From the NCBI GenBank assembly GCA_002007745.1, contig CP019882.1, positions 5,518,001 to 5,582,000 of the forward strand: a stretch of 64,000 nt of DNA, given 5' to 3'. The position numbers and the translations under genes were made by a program. The notes below the pieces were generated by a model. The model was not told the DNA's origin and did not search any database. It saw only the letters and a program-made list of their open reading frames with translations. Source of the DNA: Mycolicibacterium litorale. Lineage in GTDB: Bacteria > Actinomycetota > Actinomycetes > Mycobacteriales > Mycobacteriaceae. Below, in pieces: positions 16,599 to 25,471 of this stretch; the stretch's first letter is position 1, and the number at the start of each line of letters is the position of its first letter.

Positions 16599-19500
16599 AT
16601 GCGGGATTTTTTGGGCGCGCGGGTCAGCGGTGTTGTTGTGGCAACGGGTCTCGGGCTCGCGGTGGCAACGGGTCACGGGGTGGCCGCGGCGGATCCCGGC
16701 GAGGCGGACTCCTCCGGCAGTTCAGCGCGAGCCTCCGCGGGTCCCACGGCGAAGACTCCAGCGCACGCCACTGTCCGGGCCAATACCGACGGCGGCCGGG
16801 CAACGGCGCGTCGGCACGGTGCACCGAAACAGGTTGCTGACACCAAGCGCTCATCGCCCGTCCCCGGCAGGCACCGGGCAACCTCGGGCTCGAGCGGTTC
16901 ACCCAAGGCGGTCTCCACCACGGCGGCACGGGTCAGCGCGGGTCACGTGGTCGCGGACCCGCCACCGCGATTGCCCGCGCCGGTCGCCCAGTCCGCCCCG
17001 GCAACCCGCCTCGTCGCGGTGCACCAGAGCATCACCGTCGGCGTCAACGGCGACGCGCCGTCGGCCCCGGCCGATCCGCCCACGCTCTGGGCTGCCTTGG
17101 CCTGGGTGCGCCGCCAGTTCGTCGGCGCCTTCTTCAACCAAGCTCCCCTCGCACATCCCCTCCAAACGTCGGTCACCACGGGCGGTGTCGTCCACGGTGC
17201 GCTCGGCGCCGGCGACCCGGACGGGGATCCGTTGCAGATGGACGTGGATCAACAGCCCGCCAACGGCCAGGTGGTCATCAACGCTGACGGCGGCTACACC
17301 TACGTGCCCACCGACCCCGACTTCGTGGGCACCGACACGTTCGTCGTGACGATTCGCGACGAGGGCGTGCGCTGGTTCAGTAAGCCGGGCGTCACGTCGG
17401 TGACCGTCTCGGTGCGGGTGGGCGAACAGCCGGTCACCACTGCACCAGAAGTCGACGCGCCCGACTCGGTCACCGGGTCGGTCTCGGGCTCCTTGGGCGT
17501 CAGCGATCCCAACTCCGATGTCACCGCCTTGACCTACAGCATGGTCGACCAGCCCCGGTATGGAACAGTCGTCTTCGATTCCGCCAGCGGCGGTTTCGTC
17601 TACACACCCAGCCCGGTCGGTCGGCTTGGTGCTGCCGGCCTGCCCGGACTCACCGATTCGTTCTCCGTCGCGGTCTCCAATGGCATCAGCCCGGCGGTCG
17701 TGGTCGCGGTCGCGCAGGTCCCGGTGGTTCCCGGCACGGTCACCGTGACCGAGAGTCCAGTCGATGCCGACAGCCAGCCCTTCGGCCTGGTCGTCACCAA
17801 GGACGGGTCGCGCGCGTTCCTGGCCAATAACGGTGACCGGACGGTGATTGTGATCGACCTGCGTTCCGGCGCAGTCGGTGCCCCTATTTCCGTTGGTGCC
17901 AAACCACTTTCACTCGCCGTCAGCGGCGATGGCAAGCGTCTGTTTGTGCTGGGCGACGACGACACCCTGACCGTCGTGGATACCGACAAGGCCGCGGTCG
18001 TCGGCGATCCCATCGCGGTGGGCAACGACGCGACCGCCGTCGCGCTGTCGCCGGATGGTCGGCGGGCGTATGTGAGCAACAGCGGTGACGGCACGGTGTC
18101 GATGATCGACACCACCACCGGCACGGTGATGAGCACGATCTCCGTCGGTTCCGATCCGATGGGACTCGCGGTGAGCCCCGACGGCCGGTACGTCTACGTC
18201 GCGAACTCGGGCGCGGGCAGTATCTCGGTGATCGATGTTCGGCGCGCTGCTGTGGTCACGACTGCAGCGGTGGGTGCCTCGCCGATCGCTGTCCTGCTCA
18301 GCGGCGACGGTTCGCGACTGTATGTCGCCGACGCCGGATCCACCGATGCCAATGCCGACGGCACGGTGTCGGTCCTCGACGCGACGACCTTGCAGGCGAT
18401 CGGCGCGCCGATTGCGGTGGGCGACTACCCATCCGGGCTTGCCCTGAGCGCCGACGGGTTCCAGCTCTACGTGGCGAACGCCCTGTCTGACCAAGTCAGC
18501 GTCATCGACACCGAAACCCACCACGTCGCCAGCATCGCGGTGGGGAGCGCACCGACCGGTGTCGCGGCGGTCAGCTCGGCGGCAGGCAGCTTCCTGCTGG
18601 TCACCCACGCCGCCGTCGACAACACCTCCACCGGCGGTGTCAGCACCATCTCGCTCGACGGCAGCCAACCGCTCGCTCTGATCCCTGCGCCGGTGCGGGC
18701 GGTGGCCTCCCAGGTGGTGTCCAGCGCCACGACGGTCACTCCTACTCGCTCCAGCGACTTCACCCAGGGGTTCAACGTCACCAACCTCACCGGGCGGCCC
18801 ATCGTCCTGCTGTCCCAGCGCTTTGTCTGGGGAGCGGTGTTTCCGACTGATGGACGGGCGAGCGGACCGCTCAACGGGACAATCCTTCAGCCCGGCGCCA
18901 GCCAACATTTCGAGTTGACGAGGTACGTCATCGGCGACAACGTCGGAACCCTGACGTACTACCAGCCCGCCGCGGACGGCAAGGAGGCGCGCACGTACGA
19001 AGTCGTCTTCTCCGCCAACCAGCGGTACAACAGCAGATGCGAGGGGTCCAGCGGCGCCTGCGCAATCGACGGTGACGGCGTGACGTTCTACGACGACGCC
19101 AACTCCAGTTACACGATTTCGGCAGACAATTCCGACGCCCAGGTGGCGGCGATCAACTCACTGTGCGGGAGCAGCAAAGCCAGCTGCAGGTTCGTCACCA
19201 ACCAGACGGCACCGACCGAGACGTTCACACCCGAGCATCCGGTAGGTGCAATCGTGCGGAACTCCACCGAAAGCAACATCACCAAGTCAGTCGCGATCGT
19301 CGAGACCACGTCCACCACGACGAACCTGAAAGTCGCGGCCAAGGCCGGCTTCGAGGTGATGAAAGTCATCAAGGCCGAACTGAGCGCGGAATACGGAAAG
19401 GCCTGGACCGACACTCACCAATTCGGCGAGACGATCAACATGACGGTGCCACCCGGCAAGCAGGGCTGGATCGTGGGGCAGGAGCCCGTCAAGCGGTACT

Positions 19501-19628
19501 ACGGCGACATGATCATCACCGTCGGCAACACGACCATCACCGTGAAGGACATGTACGTCGACACACCAGACCCCAGCCGCGCCGCCATCTTCACGCCGAC
19601 GACCGCGGACCTGGGCACGCCGATCTAG
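16599..19628 (+). CDS. large secreted protein: Ig-like repeats, YVTN seven-blade propeller, aerolysin-like C-terminus
   Basis: 1009 residues from ATG 16599 after GGGGCGGGGG. Residues 1-31 are a signal peptide ending VAAADP; ~32-140 are Ser/Ala/Arg low complexity. Residues ~190-275 and ~288-380 are two cadherin/VCBS-like beta domains (DPDGDPLQ, GGYTYVPTDPDFVGTDTF). Residues ~384-697 hold seven YVTN-type blades (GLAVSPDGRYVYVANSGAG, SVIDT repeats). Residues ~720-1009 are Ser/Thr-rich with alternating strands (ITKSVAIVETTSTTTNLKV, ETINMTVPPGKQGWIVG) like ETX/MTX2/aerolysin-type pore-forming domains, preceded by a Cys-containing region. Exported or surface protein; function unproven. Between divergent glpK and a methyltransferase gene 33 nt on. 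Confidence 0.82.
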   Translation: MRDFLGARVSGVVVATGLGLAVATGHGVAAADPGEADSSGSSARASAGPTAKTPAHATVRANTDGGRATARRHGAPKQVADTKRSSPVPGRHRATSGSSGSPKAVSTTAARVSAGHVVADPPPRLPAPVAQSAPATRLVAVHQSITVGVNGDAPSAPADPPTLWAALAWVRRQFVGAFFNQAPLAHPLQTSVTTGGVVHGALGAGDPDGDPLQMDVDQQPANGQVVINADGGYTYVPTDPDFVGTDTFVVTIRDEGVRWFSKPGVTSVTVSVRVGEQPVTTAPEVDAPDSVTGSVSGSLGVSDPNSDVTALTYSMVDQPRYGTVVFDSASGGFVYTPSPVGRLGAAGLPGLTDSFSVAVSNGISPAVVVAVAQVPVVPGTVTVTESPVDADSQPFGLVVTKDGSRAFLANNGDRTVIVIDLRSGAVGAPISVGAKPLSLAVSGDGKRLFVLGDDDTLTVVDTDKAAVVGDPIAVGNDATAVALSPDGRRAYVSNSGDGTVSMIDTTTGTVMSTISVGSDPMGLAVSPDGRYVYVANSGAGSISVIDVRRAAVVTTAAVGASPIAVLLSGDGSRLYVADAGSTDANADGTVSVLDATTLQAIGAPIAVGDYPSGLALSADGFQLYVANALSDQVSVIDTETHHVASIAVGSAPTGVAAVSSAAGSFLLVTHAAVDNTSTGGVSTISLDGSQPLALIPAPVRAVASQVVSSATTVTPTRSSDFTQGFNVTNLTGRPIVLLSQRFVWGAVFPTDGRASGPLNGTILQPGASQHFELTRYVIGDNVGTLTYYQPAADGKEARTYEVVFSANQRYNSRCEGSSGACAIDGDGVTFYDDANSSYTISADNSDAQVAAINSLCGSSKASCRFVTNQTAPTETFTPEHPVGAIVRNSTESNITKSVAIVETTSTTTNLKVAAKAGFEVMKVIKAELSAEYGKAWTDTHQFGETINMTVPPGKQGWIVGQEPVKRYYGDMIITVGNTTITVKDMYVDTPDPSRAAIFTPTTADLGTPI

Positions 19629-19661
19629 ACCGGACATCCAAGCCGAGGGAACGAAGGGGCC

Positions 19662-20414
19662 ATGATGGCCTCCATGGCATCCGACATCGCCGACATGCCC
19701 CGAGGCGGCCCGCACGCCTCCTGGCTGGATCGTCTGCTGGAGACCGACTGCCCCGAGTACCTTGACCGCGATGACGTCGACGACGACGTCAAGCGGTCTA
19801 TCGTGACGGCGCTCGACCGGGTCGGGACGTGGTTCGGGGAACACGACCGCAACGCCGAGTTGGTGCTTCGTGAGGTCGCCGACGTCGTCGACCCGAAGAT
19901 CCTCGAACTCGGCGCCGGTCATGGGGCGCTCTCCCGCAGGCTCCTCGAGCAGCACCCCACCGCCCAGGTCACGATCTCCGATGTCAACCCGGAGTCGGTC
20001 GCCGCGATCGCCGCCTCCGACCTCGGCGGCCAGTCGCGCGCCACCGTGCGGACCATCGACGCGACGGCGATCGACGCCGCCGACGACGAGTTCGATCTCG
20101 CCGTGTTCGCGTTGTCGTTTCATCATCTGCGGCCGGACACCGCAGTCCAGGTTCTGCAGGAGGGCACCCGGGTGGCGGCCGAGCTGCTGGTGATCGACCT
20201 GCCGCGGTGGCCGTCGCTGTTGCACATCGCCAAGCTGGCGGCTATGGCGCCGCTGGCGATGTGCTGGCCCTTCGCCCATGACGGGTTGATCAGCTCATTG
20301 CGCTCCTACAGTCCCTCGGCGCTACGGGCACTCGGCGCCCACGCGGGGGTCGATGTCGAGGTGAGCACCAACCCGTTCGACCGGCAGGTGGTGGTGGCGC
20401 GCCGCCACCGTTGA
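19662..20414 (+). CDS. class I SAM-dependent methyltransferase
   Basis: 250 residues from ATG 19662 after GAAGGGG. The SAM-binding core is ILELGAGHGALSRRLLEQHP (motif I), TISDVNPES (motif II acidic residue) and DEFDLAVFALSFHHLRPD (motif IV/post), followed by a hydrophobic segment HIAKLAAMAPLAMCWPFA. The substrate is unknown. Its TGA shares one base with the ATG of the glutamate-cysteine-ligase-like gene, so the pair are translationally coupled and may act together on a small amine, amino acid or thiol (inference). Confidence 0.85.
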   Translation: MMASMASDIADMPRGGPHASWLDRLLETDCPEYLDRDDVDDDVKRSIVTALDRVGTWFGEHDRNAELVLREVADVVDPKILELGAGHGALSRRLLEQHPTAQVTISDVNPESVAAIAASDLGGQSRATVRTIDATAIDAADDEFDLAVFALSFHHLRPDTAVQVLQEGTRVAAELLVIDLPRWPSLLHIAKLAAMAPLAMCWPFAHDGLISSLRSYSPSALRALGAHAGVDVEVSTNPFDRQVVVARRHR

Positions 20415-21946
20415 TGTCGGCGATGTGCTTGCCAACCCGGACCCGAACCGGTTCCATCGAGCAGGTGGGCGAAGAGGTCAAGCACGCCAGTTACAACCGG
20501 GCGCATCGGCAGGAGTACCGGCGCAAGGTCCAGCTCTGTCTCGACGTGTTCGAGACCATGCTGTCGCAGTCCAGTTTCGAATTCGACCGTCCCCTGACCG
20601 GGATGGAGATCGAATGCAACCTGGTCAACGGCGACTACCAGCCGGCGATGTCCAACCAGGAGGTGCTGGCCGCGATCGCCGATCCGGCCTACCAGACCGA
20701 ATTGGGCGCCTACAACATCGAATTCAATGTCCCGCCGCGGCCGCTGCCCGGACGCACCGCGCTGGAGTTGGAAGCCGAGGTGCGGGCCAGCCTGAACGCG
20801 GCGGAGACCAAGGCCACCAGCGACGGTGCGCACATCGTGATGATCGGCATCCTGCCGACGTTGATGCCGCAGCATCTGACCGGCAGCTGGATGAGCCCGT
20901 CGATGCGGTATCAGGCGCTCAACGACTCGATCTTCACCGCCCGCGGCGAGGACATCCTGATCGACATCTCCGGCCCCGAGCGGCTGAGCCTGCACGCCGA
21001 GTCCATCGCTCCCGAATCTGCCTGCACCAGTATGCAATTGCACCTGCAGGTGTCGCCGAACAGCTTCGCCGACAACTGGAACGCCGCGCAGGTGCTGGCC
21101 GGCCCGCAGCTGGCCCTCGGCGCCAACTCGCCGTACTTCTTCGGCCACCAGCTGTGGGCGGAGACCCGCATCGAGCTGTTCGCCCAGGCCACCGATACCC
21201 GACCCGATGAGCTCAAAGCCCAGGGGGTGCGCCCTCGGGTGTGGTTCGGGGAACGCTGGATCACGTCGATTTTCGACCTGTTCGAAGAGAACGTCCGCTA
21301 CTTCCCGTCGTTGCTGCCGGAGCTGTCCGATGAGGACCCGGTGGCCGAGCTCGCCGCCGGACGCACCCCGCACCTGGCCGAATTGCGGCTGCACAACGGC
21401 ACGGTCTACCGCTGGAACCGCCCGGTCTATGACGTGGTGAACGGCCGTCCGCACCTGCGGGTGGAGAACCGGGTGCTGCCCGCCGGGCCGACGGTGGTCG
21501 ACATGATGGCGAACTCGGCGTTCTACTACGGTGCGCTGCGGGTGCTGTCCGAGGAGGACCGTCCGGTGTGGACGAAGATGAGTTTCACTGCGGCGCATGA
21601 CAATTTCCTCGAATCGGCCCGGCACGGCATGGATGCCCGGCTGTACTGGCCGGGCTTGGGTGAGATCACACCCGACGAGCTGGTGCTGCGCACCCTGTTG
21701 CCGATGGCCGACGAGGGGTTGCGCCGCTGGGGGGTGGCCGCCGAGGTGCGCGACCGCTACCTGGGGGTGATCGAGGGACGCGCCAAGTCCGGCCGCAACG
21801 GTTCGGTGTGGCAGGTGGCCACCGTCGGGGCGCTCCAGGAGCAGGGTATGGCCCGGCCGCAGGCGCTGGCCGAGATGCTGCGCCGATACTGCGAGCTCAT
21901 GCACAGCAACGAGCCGGTGCATACCTGGGACGTCCTCACAGGGTGA
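20414..21946 (+). CDS. glutamate-cysteine ligase-like (GCS2 family) protein
   Basis: 510 residues from ATG 20414; ATG 20423 is an alternative. GCS2-type carboxylate-amine ligase features include LTGMEIECNLVNGDYQPAMS, YNIEFNVPPRPLPG (Glu-containing strand), ACTSMQLHLQVSP and NSPYFFGHQLWAETRIELF. Members form gamma-glutamyl or related amide bonds using ATP. This is a second GCS2-like gene in the window besides egtA and much longer; it corresponds in order to Rv3698 (recall), which has no firm role. Coupled to the upstream methyltransferase; the following gene is another methyltransferase. True substrate not identifiable. Confidence 0.85.
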   Translation: MSAMCLPTRTRTGSIEQVGEEVKHASYNRAHRQEYRRKVQLCLDVFETMLSQSSFEFDRPLTGMEIECNLVNGDYQPAMSNQEVLAAIADPAYQTELGAYNIEFNVPPRPLPGRTALELEAEVRASLNAAETKATSDGAHIVMIGILPTLMPQHLTGSWMSPSMRYQALNDSIFTARGEDILIDISGPERLSLHAESIAPESACTSMQLHLQVSPNSFADNWNAAQVLAGPQLALGANSPYFFGHQLWAETRIELFAQATDTRPDELKAQGVRPRVWFGERWITSIFDLFEENVRYFPSLLPELSDEDPVAELAAGRTPHLAELRLHNGTVYRWNRPVYDVVNGRPHLRVENRVLPAGPTVVDMMANSAFYYGALRVLSEEDRPVWTKMSFTAAHDNFLESARHGMDARLYWPGLGEITPDELVLRTLLPMADEGLRRWGVAAEVRDRYLGVIEGRAKSGRNGSVWQVATVGALQEQGMARPQALAEMLRRYCELMHSNEPVHTWDVLTG

Positions 21947-22009
21947 CCGCCGGGCGGGCTAGCCGGTGCCTGCTAGGTGCGAGCCTGCGCCGCGAGTACG
22001 TTCGAACTC

Positions 22010-22699
22010 ATGGACCCGATGAACTCTGAGCTGATGAACTGGGACAGCGCCTACAAGCAGGAGGGGGCCTTTGCCGGCCCGCCGCCGTGGAACATCGGTG
22101 AGCCGCAGCCGGAGTTGGCGGCGCTGGTCCGCGACGGGAAGGTCACCGGTGAGGTGCTCGACGCCGGCTGCGGGCATGCCGAGTTGGCCTTGGCGCTCGG
22201 CGCCGCCGGCAACACCGTCGTCGGCATCGACGTGGCACCCACCGCGATCGAGGCGGCCACCAAAGCCGCCCATGACCGGGGCTTGAGCGGCAATGTGACG
22301 TTCGTATGCGACGACATCACCTCCTTCACGGGTTTCGACGGCCGGTTCAACACGATCCTGGACAGCACCCTGTTCCATTCGTTGCCGGTCGAGGCCCGTG
22401 ACGGTTACCTGCGCGCCATTCACCGGGCTGCCGCACCAGGCGCACACCTGTTCGTGCTGGTGTTCGCCAAGGGCGCCTTCCCGCCCGAGTTGCAGACCAA
22501 GCCCAACGAGGTCGACGAGGACGAGTTGCGCGCCGCGGTGTCGAAGTACTGGGTGATCGACGAGATCCGCCCGGCCAGCATTCGTTCACACAAGCCGGAG
22601 TTCGCCGACATGCCAGCCGGCGCAATGCCGTTCGACCTCGATGAGAAGGGCCGGCTGAAGATGCCCGCCTACCTGCTCAGCGCCCACAAGCAGGGCTGA
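22010..22699 (+). CDS. class I SAM-dependent methyltransferase (Rv3699-like)
   Basis: 229 residues from ATG 22010; GTG 21977 is possible but adds unrelated residues. After a WDSAYKQEGAFAGPPPWNIGEPQPEL N-terminus (split motif typical of thiol/thiopurine-type methyltransferases), motif I is VLDAGCGHAELALALG, motif II VVGIDVAPTAIEAA and post-I VCDDITSF, with ILDSTLFHSLPVEARD as the catalytic loop. It ends 6 nt from the convergent stop of egtE. The neighbourhood of ergothioneine genes is conserved, but it is not required for that pathway. Substrate unknown. Confidence 0.88.
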   Translation: MDPMNSELMNWDSAYKQEGAFAGPPPWNIGEPQPELAALVRDGKVTGEVLDAGCGHAELALALGAAGNTVVGIDVAPTAIEAATKAAHDRGLSGNVTFVCDDITSFTGFDGRFNTILDSTLFHSLPVEARDGYLRAIHRAAAPGAHLFVLVFAKGAFPPELQTKPNEVDEDELRAAVSKYWVIDEIRPASIRSHKPEFADMPAGAMPFDLDEKGRLKMPAYLLSAHKQG

Positions 22700-22705
22700 G
22701 CAGGC

Positions 22706-23821
22706 TCAGGCCATCGCGCGCAGCGCACTCGCCACCGCGTCGATGTCCTCGGCGGTGTTGTCGACATGTGGCGCGATCCGCAGCACCGGCGTGTCGAGCT
22801 CCATCGGCGCTCGTTCGACGCCGGCCGCCGTGGTCACGATGCCGTGCTCGGCGATCAGCTGGAGCCGCACCTGCGCCGGATCGGCGCCATCGGTGGGGGC
22901 CAGCGTGGTGATCGCAGTCGGTTCTTCTGCCGGCTCCACCACCCGCCATCCCGGCAGGTCGGCCAGCGTCGAGCGGGCGAGGTTGCCCAACTCGGCCAGC
23001 CGCCGTCGCACGTCGGCCGGGCCCGCGGCGTGGTGCTCACCTACTGCCACCGAAAAACCTACCCGGGCAGCGATATTGGCTTCACCGACCTCCAAGCACT
23101 GCAACGCCGACAGGGCGTCGGCCCACTGCGGCGTGCGCAGCAGGTCGGCCAGCGCTGGGCGTACGGCCAGTACGCCGACACCGCGGGGGCCGGCCAGCCA
23201 TTTCCGCGACGACGAGTAGACGGCGTCGGCGTCCCCCACACAGTCGACCTGCCCCAGGGCCTGGGCAGCGTCGACGACGAGCGGTACGCCGACGGCTCGG
23301 CACACCGCGGCGAGTGCGCCCACCGGCTGGACGACCCCCCGATGACTACCGACCGCGGTCAGGTGCACCATCGCGGGGGGATCGGCCCGCAGCATCGTCT
23401 GCGCCGCATCCGGATCCACCCGGCCCAAGCCGTCGACCGGCAGCGCCCGGGTGGTGAAACCGCACGCCGCGAACGTCGCCAGGTTGGGCCCGTACTCCCC
23501 GGGCAGGCATGCCACCGTGCGCTGCATCGGCCACGCCCCGAGGAACAACTCCAGGGCATTCCCCGAGCCGGTGGTGAAAACCACGTCGGCAGGCGACATT
23601 CCGGTCAGCGCCGCGACACCGGCCCGCCCGGCGTCGAGCACGGGTTCGGCCGCCTGCGCGGCGAGGTAACCTCCGACCTCCGATTCGTGGCGTGCGTGAG
23701 CCGCGGCGGCCTCGATCGCGGCCAGCGTCTGGCGTGAGCATGCGGCGCTGTCGAGGTGGACGCCCGCCGGCGGCAGCCGCGCCGCACGCCAGCGCTCGGC
23801 GAGCGGGTCGGCTGCGTTCAC
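22706..23821 (-). CDS. egtE: ergothioneine biosynthesis PLP-dependent C-S lyase EgtE
   Basis: 371 residues from GTG 23821, overlapping the egtD stop (GTGA). Fold-type I PLP enzyme of the cysteine-desulfurase/kynureninase class: VFTTGSGNALELFLGA, PLVVDAAQALGQVDCVG (PLP-phenol-contacting Asp) and SSSRKWLAGPRGVGVLAV with the Schiff-base Lys. EgtE cleaves hercynylcysteine sulfoxide to ergothioneine. Last gene of the egtABCDE operon, all joined by 1-4 nt overlaps. Length agrees with the family. The assignment rests on clear operon context and on the PLP motif. Confidence 0.94.
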   Translation of the reverse strand: MNAADPLAERWRAARLPPAGVHLDSAACSRQTLAAIEAAAAHARHESEVGGYLAAQAAEPVLDAGRAGVAALTGMSPADVVFTTGSGNALELFLGAWPMQRTVACLPGEYGPNLATFAACGFTTRALPVDGLGRVDPDAAQTMLRADPPAMVHLTAVGSHRGVVQPVGALAAVCRAVGVPLVVDAAQALGQVDCVGDADAVYSSSRKWLAGPRGVGVLAVRPALADLLRTPQWADALSALQCLEVGEANIAARVGFSVAVGEHHAAGPADVRRRLAELGNLARSTLADLPGWRVVEPAEEPTAITTLAPTDGADPAQVRLQLIAEHGIVTTAAGVERAPMELDTPVLRIAPHVDNTAEDIDAVASALRAMA

Positions 23822-24783
23822 TTCACCGCCAACGACAGACCGAAGTCACCCGACGGGTCGGTCCACCACTGCGTCCGACTCAGCCCGGCCGCGGCGAGTT
23901 CCCGCGCCACACCGTCCGGCCGGAACTTGCACGAGACCTCGGTCAGCATCTCCTCCCCCGCGGCGAAGTCCACGGTGAGGCCCAGCGCCCGGATTGCGAC
24001 CCGCTGCGGCCGCCGGGTCCGAAGCCACATCTCGATGCGTTCCTCGCCGGGATTCCACCGGGCCACGTGATCGAAGGCTTCGACGTCGAAGTCCGCGTCC
24101 AGTTCCCGGTTGACGACAGCGAGGACGTTGCGGTTGAACCGCGCGGTGACACCGGCACTGTCGTCGTAGGCGCGCACCAGCCGGTCGACGTCTTTGACCA
24201 GGTCGGTGCCCAGCAATAGGGCGTCGCCTGGAACCAGCACGTCGGCCAGCGCGGCGAGGAACTCCGCGCGCGGGCCGGGCGTGAGGTTGCCGATGGTCGA
24301 ACCGAGGAAGACGAACAGCCGGCGACCGCCGTCGGGAATCTTGGCCAGGTGCTCCTCGAAATCTCCGCACACCGCATCGATGTACAGGTCCGGGTAGTCG
24401 GTGCTCAATGCCGCCCCGGCCGACTCCAACACTCCCGAATCGACGTCGAAGGGGATGAACCGCCGCAGTGATCCGTTGTCCCGCATGGCTGTCAGCAGCA
24501 GCCGGGTCTTCTCGGAGGTGCCGCTGCCGAGTTCGACGAGGGTGTCGGCGCCGCTGGCCGCCGCGATCGCGCCGGACTGGTCACGCAGGATCTGCGCTTC
24601 GGCACGGGTCGGGTAGTACTCCGGCAGCCGGGTGATCTGGTCGAACAGGTCACTGCCGACAGCGTCATAGAACCACTTGGGCGGCAAGGACTTCGGCGTC
24701 TGTGCCAGGCCGGTGCGCACGTCGTTACGCAGGGCGTGCGCGGCCGAGTCGGCAGCCAGGTAGTTCGACAGCGTGAAGGTCAC
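23818..24783 (-). CDS. egtD: L-histidine N(alpha)-methyltransferase EgtD
   Basis: 321 residues from GTG 24783, overlapping the egtC stop by 4 nt. Family motifs: SLPPKWFYDAVGSDLFDQIT, LPEYYPTRAEAQIL, LVELGSGTSEKTRLLL, and FVFLGSTIGNLTPGPRAEFL. It makes hercynine by three SAM-dependent methylations of histidine, the first committed step of ergothioneine synthesis in the cytoplasm. Length is as expected (about 320 residues), and the substrate-binding region includes YNDSAGVT-like YDDSAGVTARFN. Fourth gene of the operon. Confidence 0.96.
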   Translation of the reverse strand: MTFTLSNYLAADSAAHALRNDVRTGLAQTPKSLPPKWFYDAVGSDLFDQITRLPEYYPTRAEAQILRDQSGAIAAASGADTLVELGSGTSEKTRLLLTAMRDNGSLRRFIPFDVDSGVLESAGAALSTDYPDLYIDAVCGDFEEHLAKIPDGGRRLFVFLGSTIGNLTPGPRAEFLAALADVLVPGDALLLGTDLVKDVDRLVRAYDDSAGVTARFNRNVLAVVNRELDADFDVEAFDHVARWNPGEERIEMWLRTRRPQRVAIRALGLTVDFAAGEEMLTEVSCKFRPDGVARELAAAGLSRTQWWTDPSGDFGLSLAVK

Positions 24784-25471
24784 AAAGTTCCTTTCAGCGG
24801 CGTTAGGCTTACCCGGCCGTCGGCGACCTCGACCAGATGACGATCGGGGATGTCCCGCCAGTCGGGATGGTCGTCATAGGGTTCGCTGGCCAGGACGACG
24901 CCGTCGTCGCGCCGCAGCACCGACAGGGTGTCACCCCAGGTGGTGGCGAGCAGACGAGAACCGTTGGCGGCCAAGATGTTCAGCCGTGCGTTCGGGTCCG
25001 CAGCGCCAACTTCGACGACGACCTGTCCGAGCTCGTCCAGGCCGCGCTGGAAGATCAGGGCGGCCAGTACGGCGCTGTCGACCGTCGATTCGGCCACCGC
25101 ACTGGCGGGCAGCACCGCACGATCGACCACACCGTTGTGCGACAGCAGCCAGGTGCCGTCGGTGAACGGGGCGGTAGCGCCGGCCTCGATGGGCATGCCG
25201 ACCGTCGCCGAACGCACCGCGGCCACGACGCAACTGCTCGTCAGGGCAGGCGCTATCGAGGCGAACGACACGTCACCCCACAGCGGGGCGGCGCTGCGCC
25301 AGCGGCGCACTTCCCGGCCGTCGAAGAAGCCGACCCCCAGCCGTCGGCATTGAGCAGGCCATGCTTCTGGCGCCGCGGCGCGTAGGACTGCACCCGCAGA
25401 CCGGACGGCGGGTCGAGGACCAACGATGCCACCGACACCGGCTCGCCGAGCCAACCCAAGTGACGGCACAT
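24780..25471 (-). CDS. egtC: EgtC, gamma-glutamyl hercynylcysteine sulfoxide amidohydrolase, with apparent frameshift
   Basis: The gene starts at ATG 25471 (MCRHLGWLGEP), sharing one base with the egtB stop, and ends at TGA 24780-24782. Cys2 is the N-terminal nucleophile of this class II amidotransferase-like enzyme, which removes glutamate from the gamma-glutamyl intermediate. The first ~47 codons end at NADGWG; the rest (VGFFDGREVRRW to LTPLKGTL) lies in another frame. One missing base in the C-run at 25334-25338 (plus strand) explains it. The flanking sequence on each side is normal, so this is either a recent pseudogene or, more likely, a base-calling deletion. Confidence 0.9.

Noticed and set aside
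20306..21922. Minus-strand frame of 538 codons opposite the GCS-like gene
   Set aside because: Composition typical of antisense shadow; the plus strand has coherent family motifs throughout.
22684..22715. CTGAGC-AG-GCTCAG palindrome between the Rv3699-like gene and egtE
   Set aside because: Arms of 6 bp with a 2-nt loop are too short and sterically poor for a terminator.
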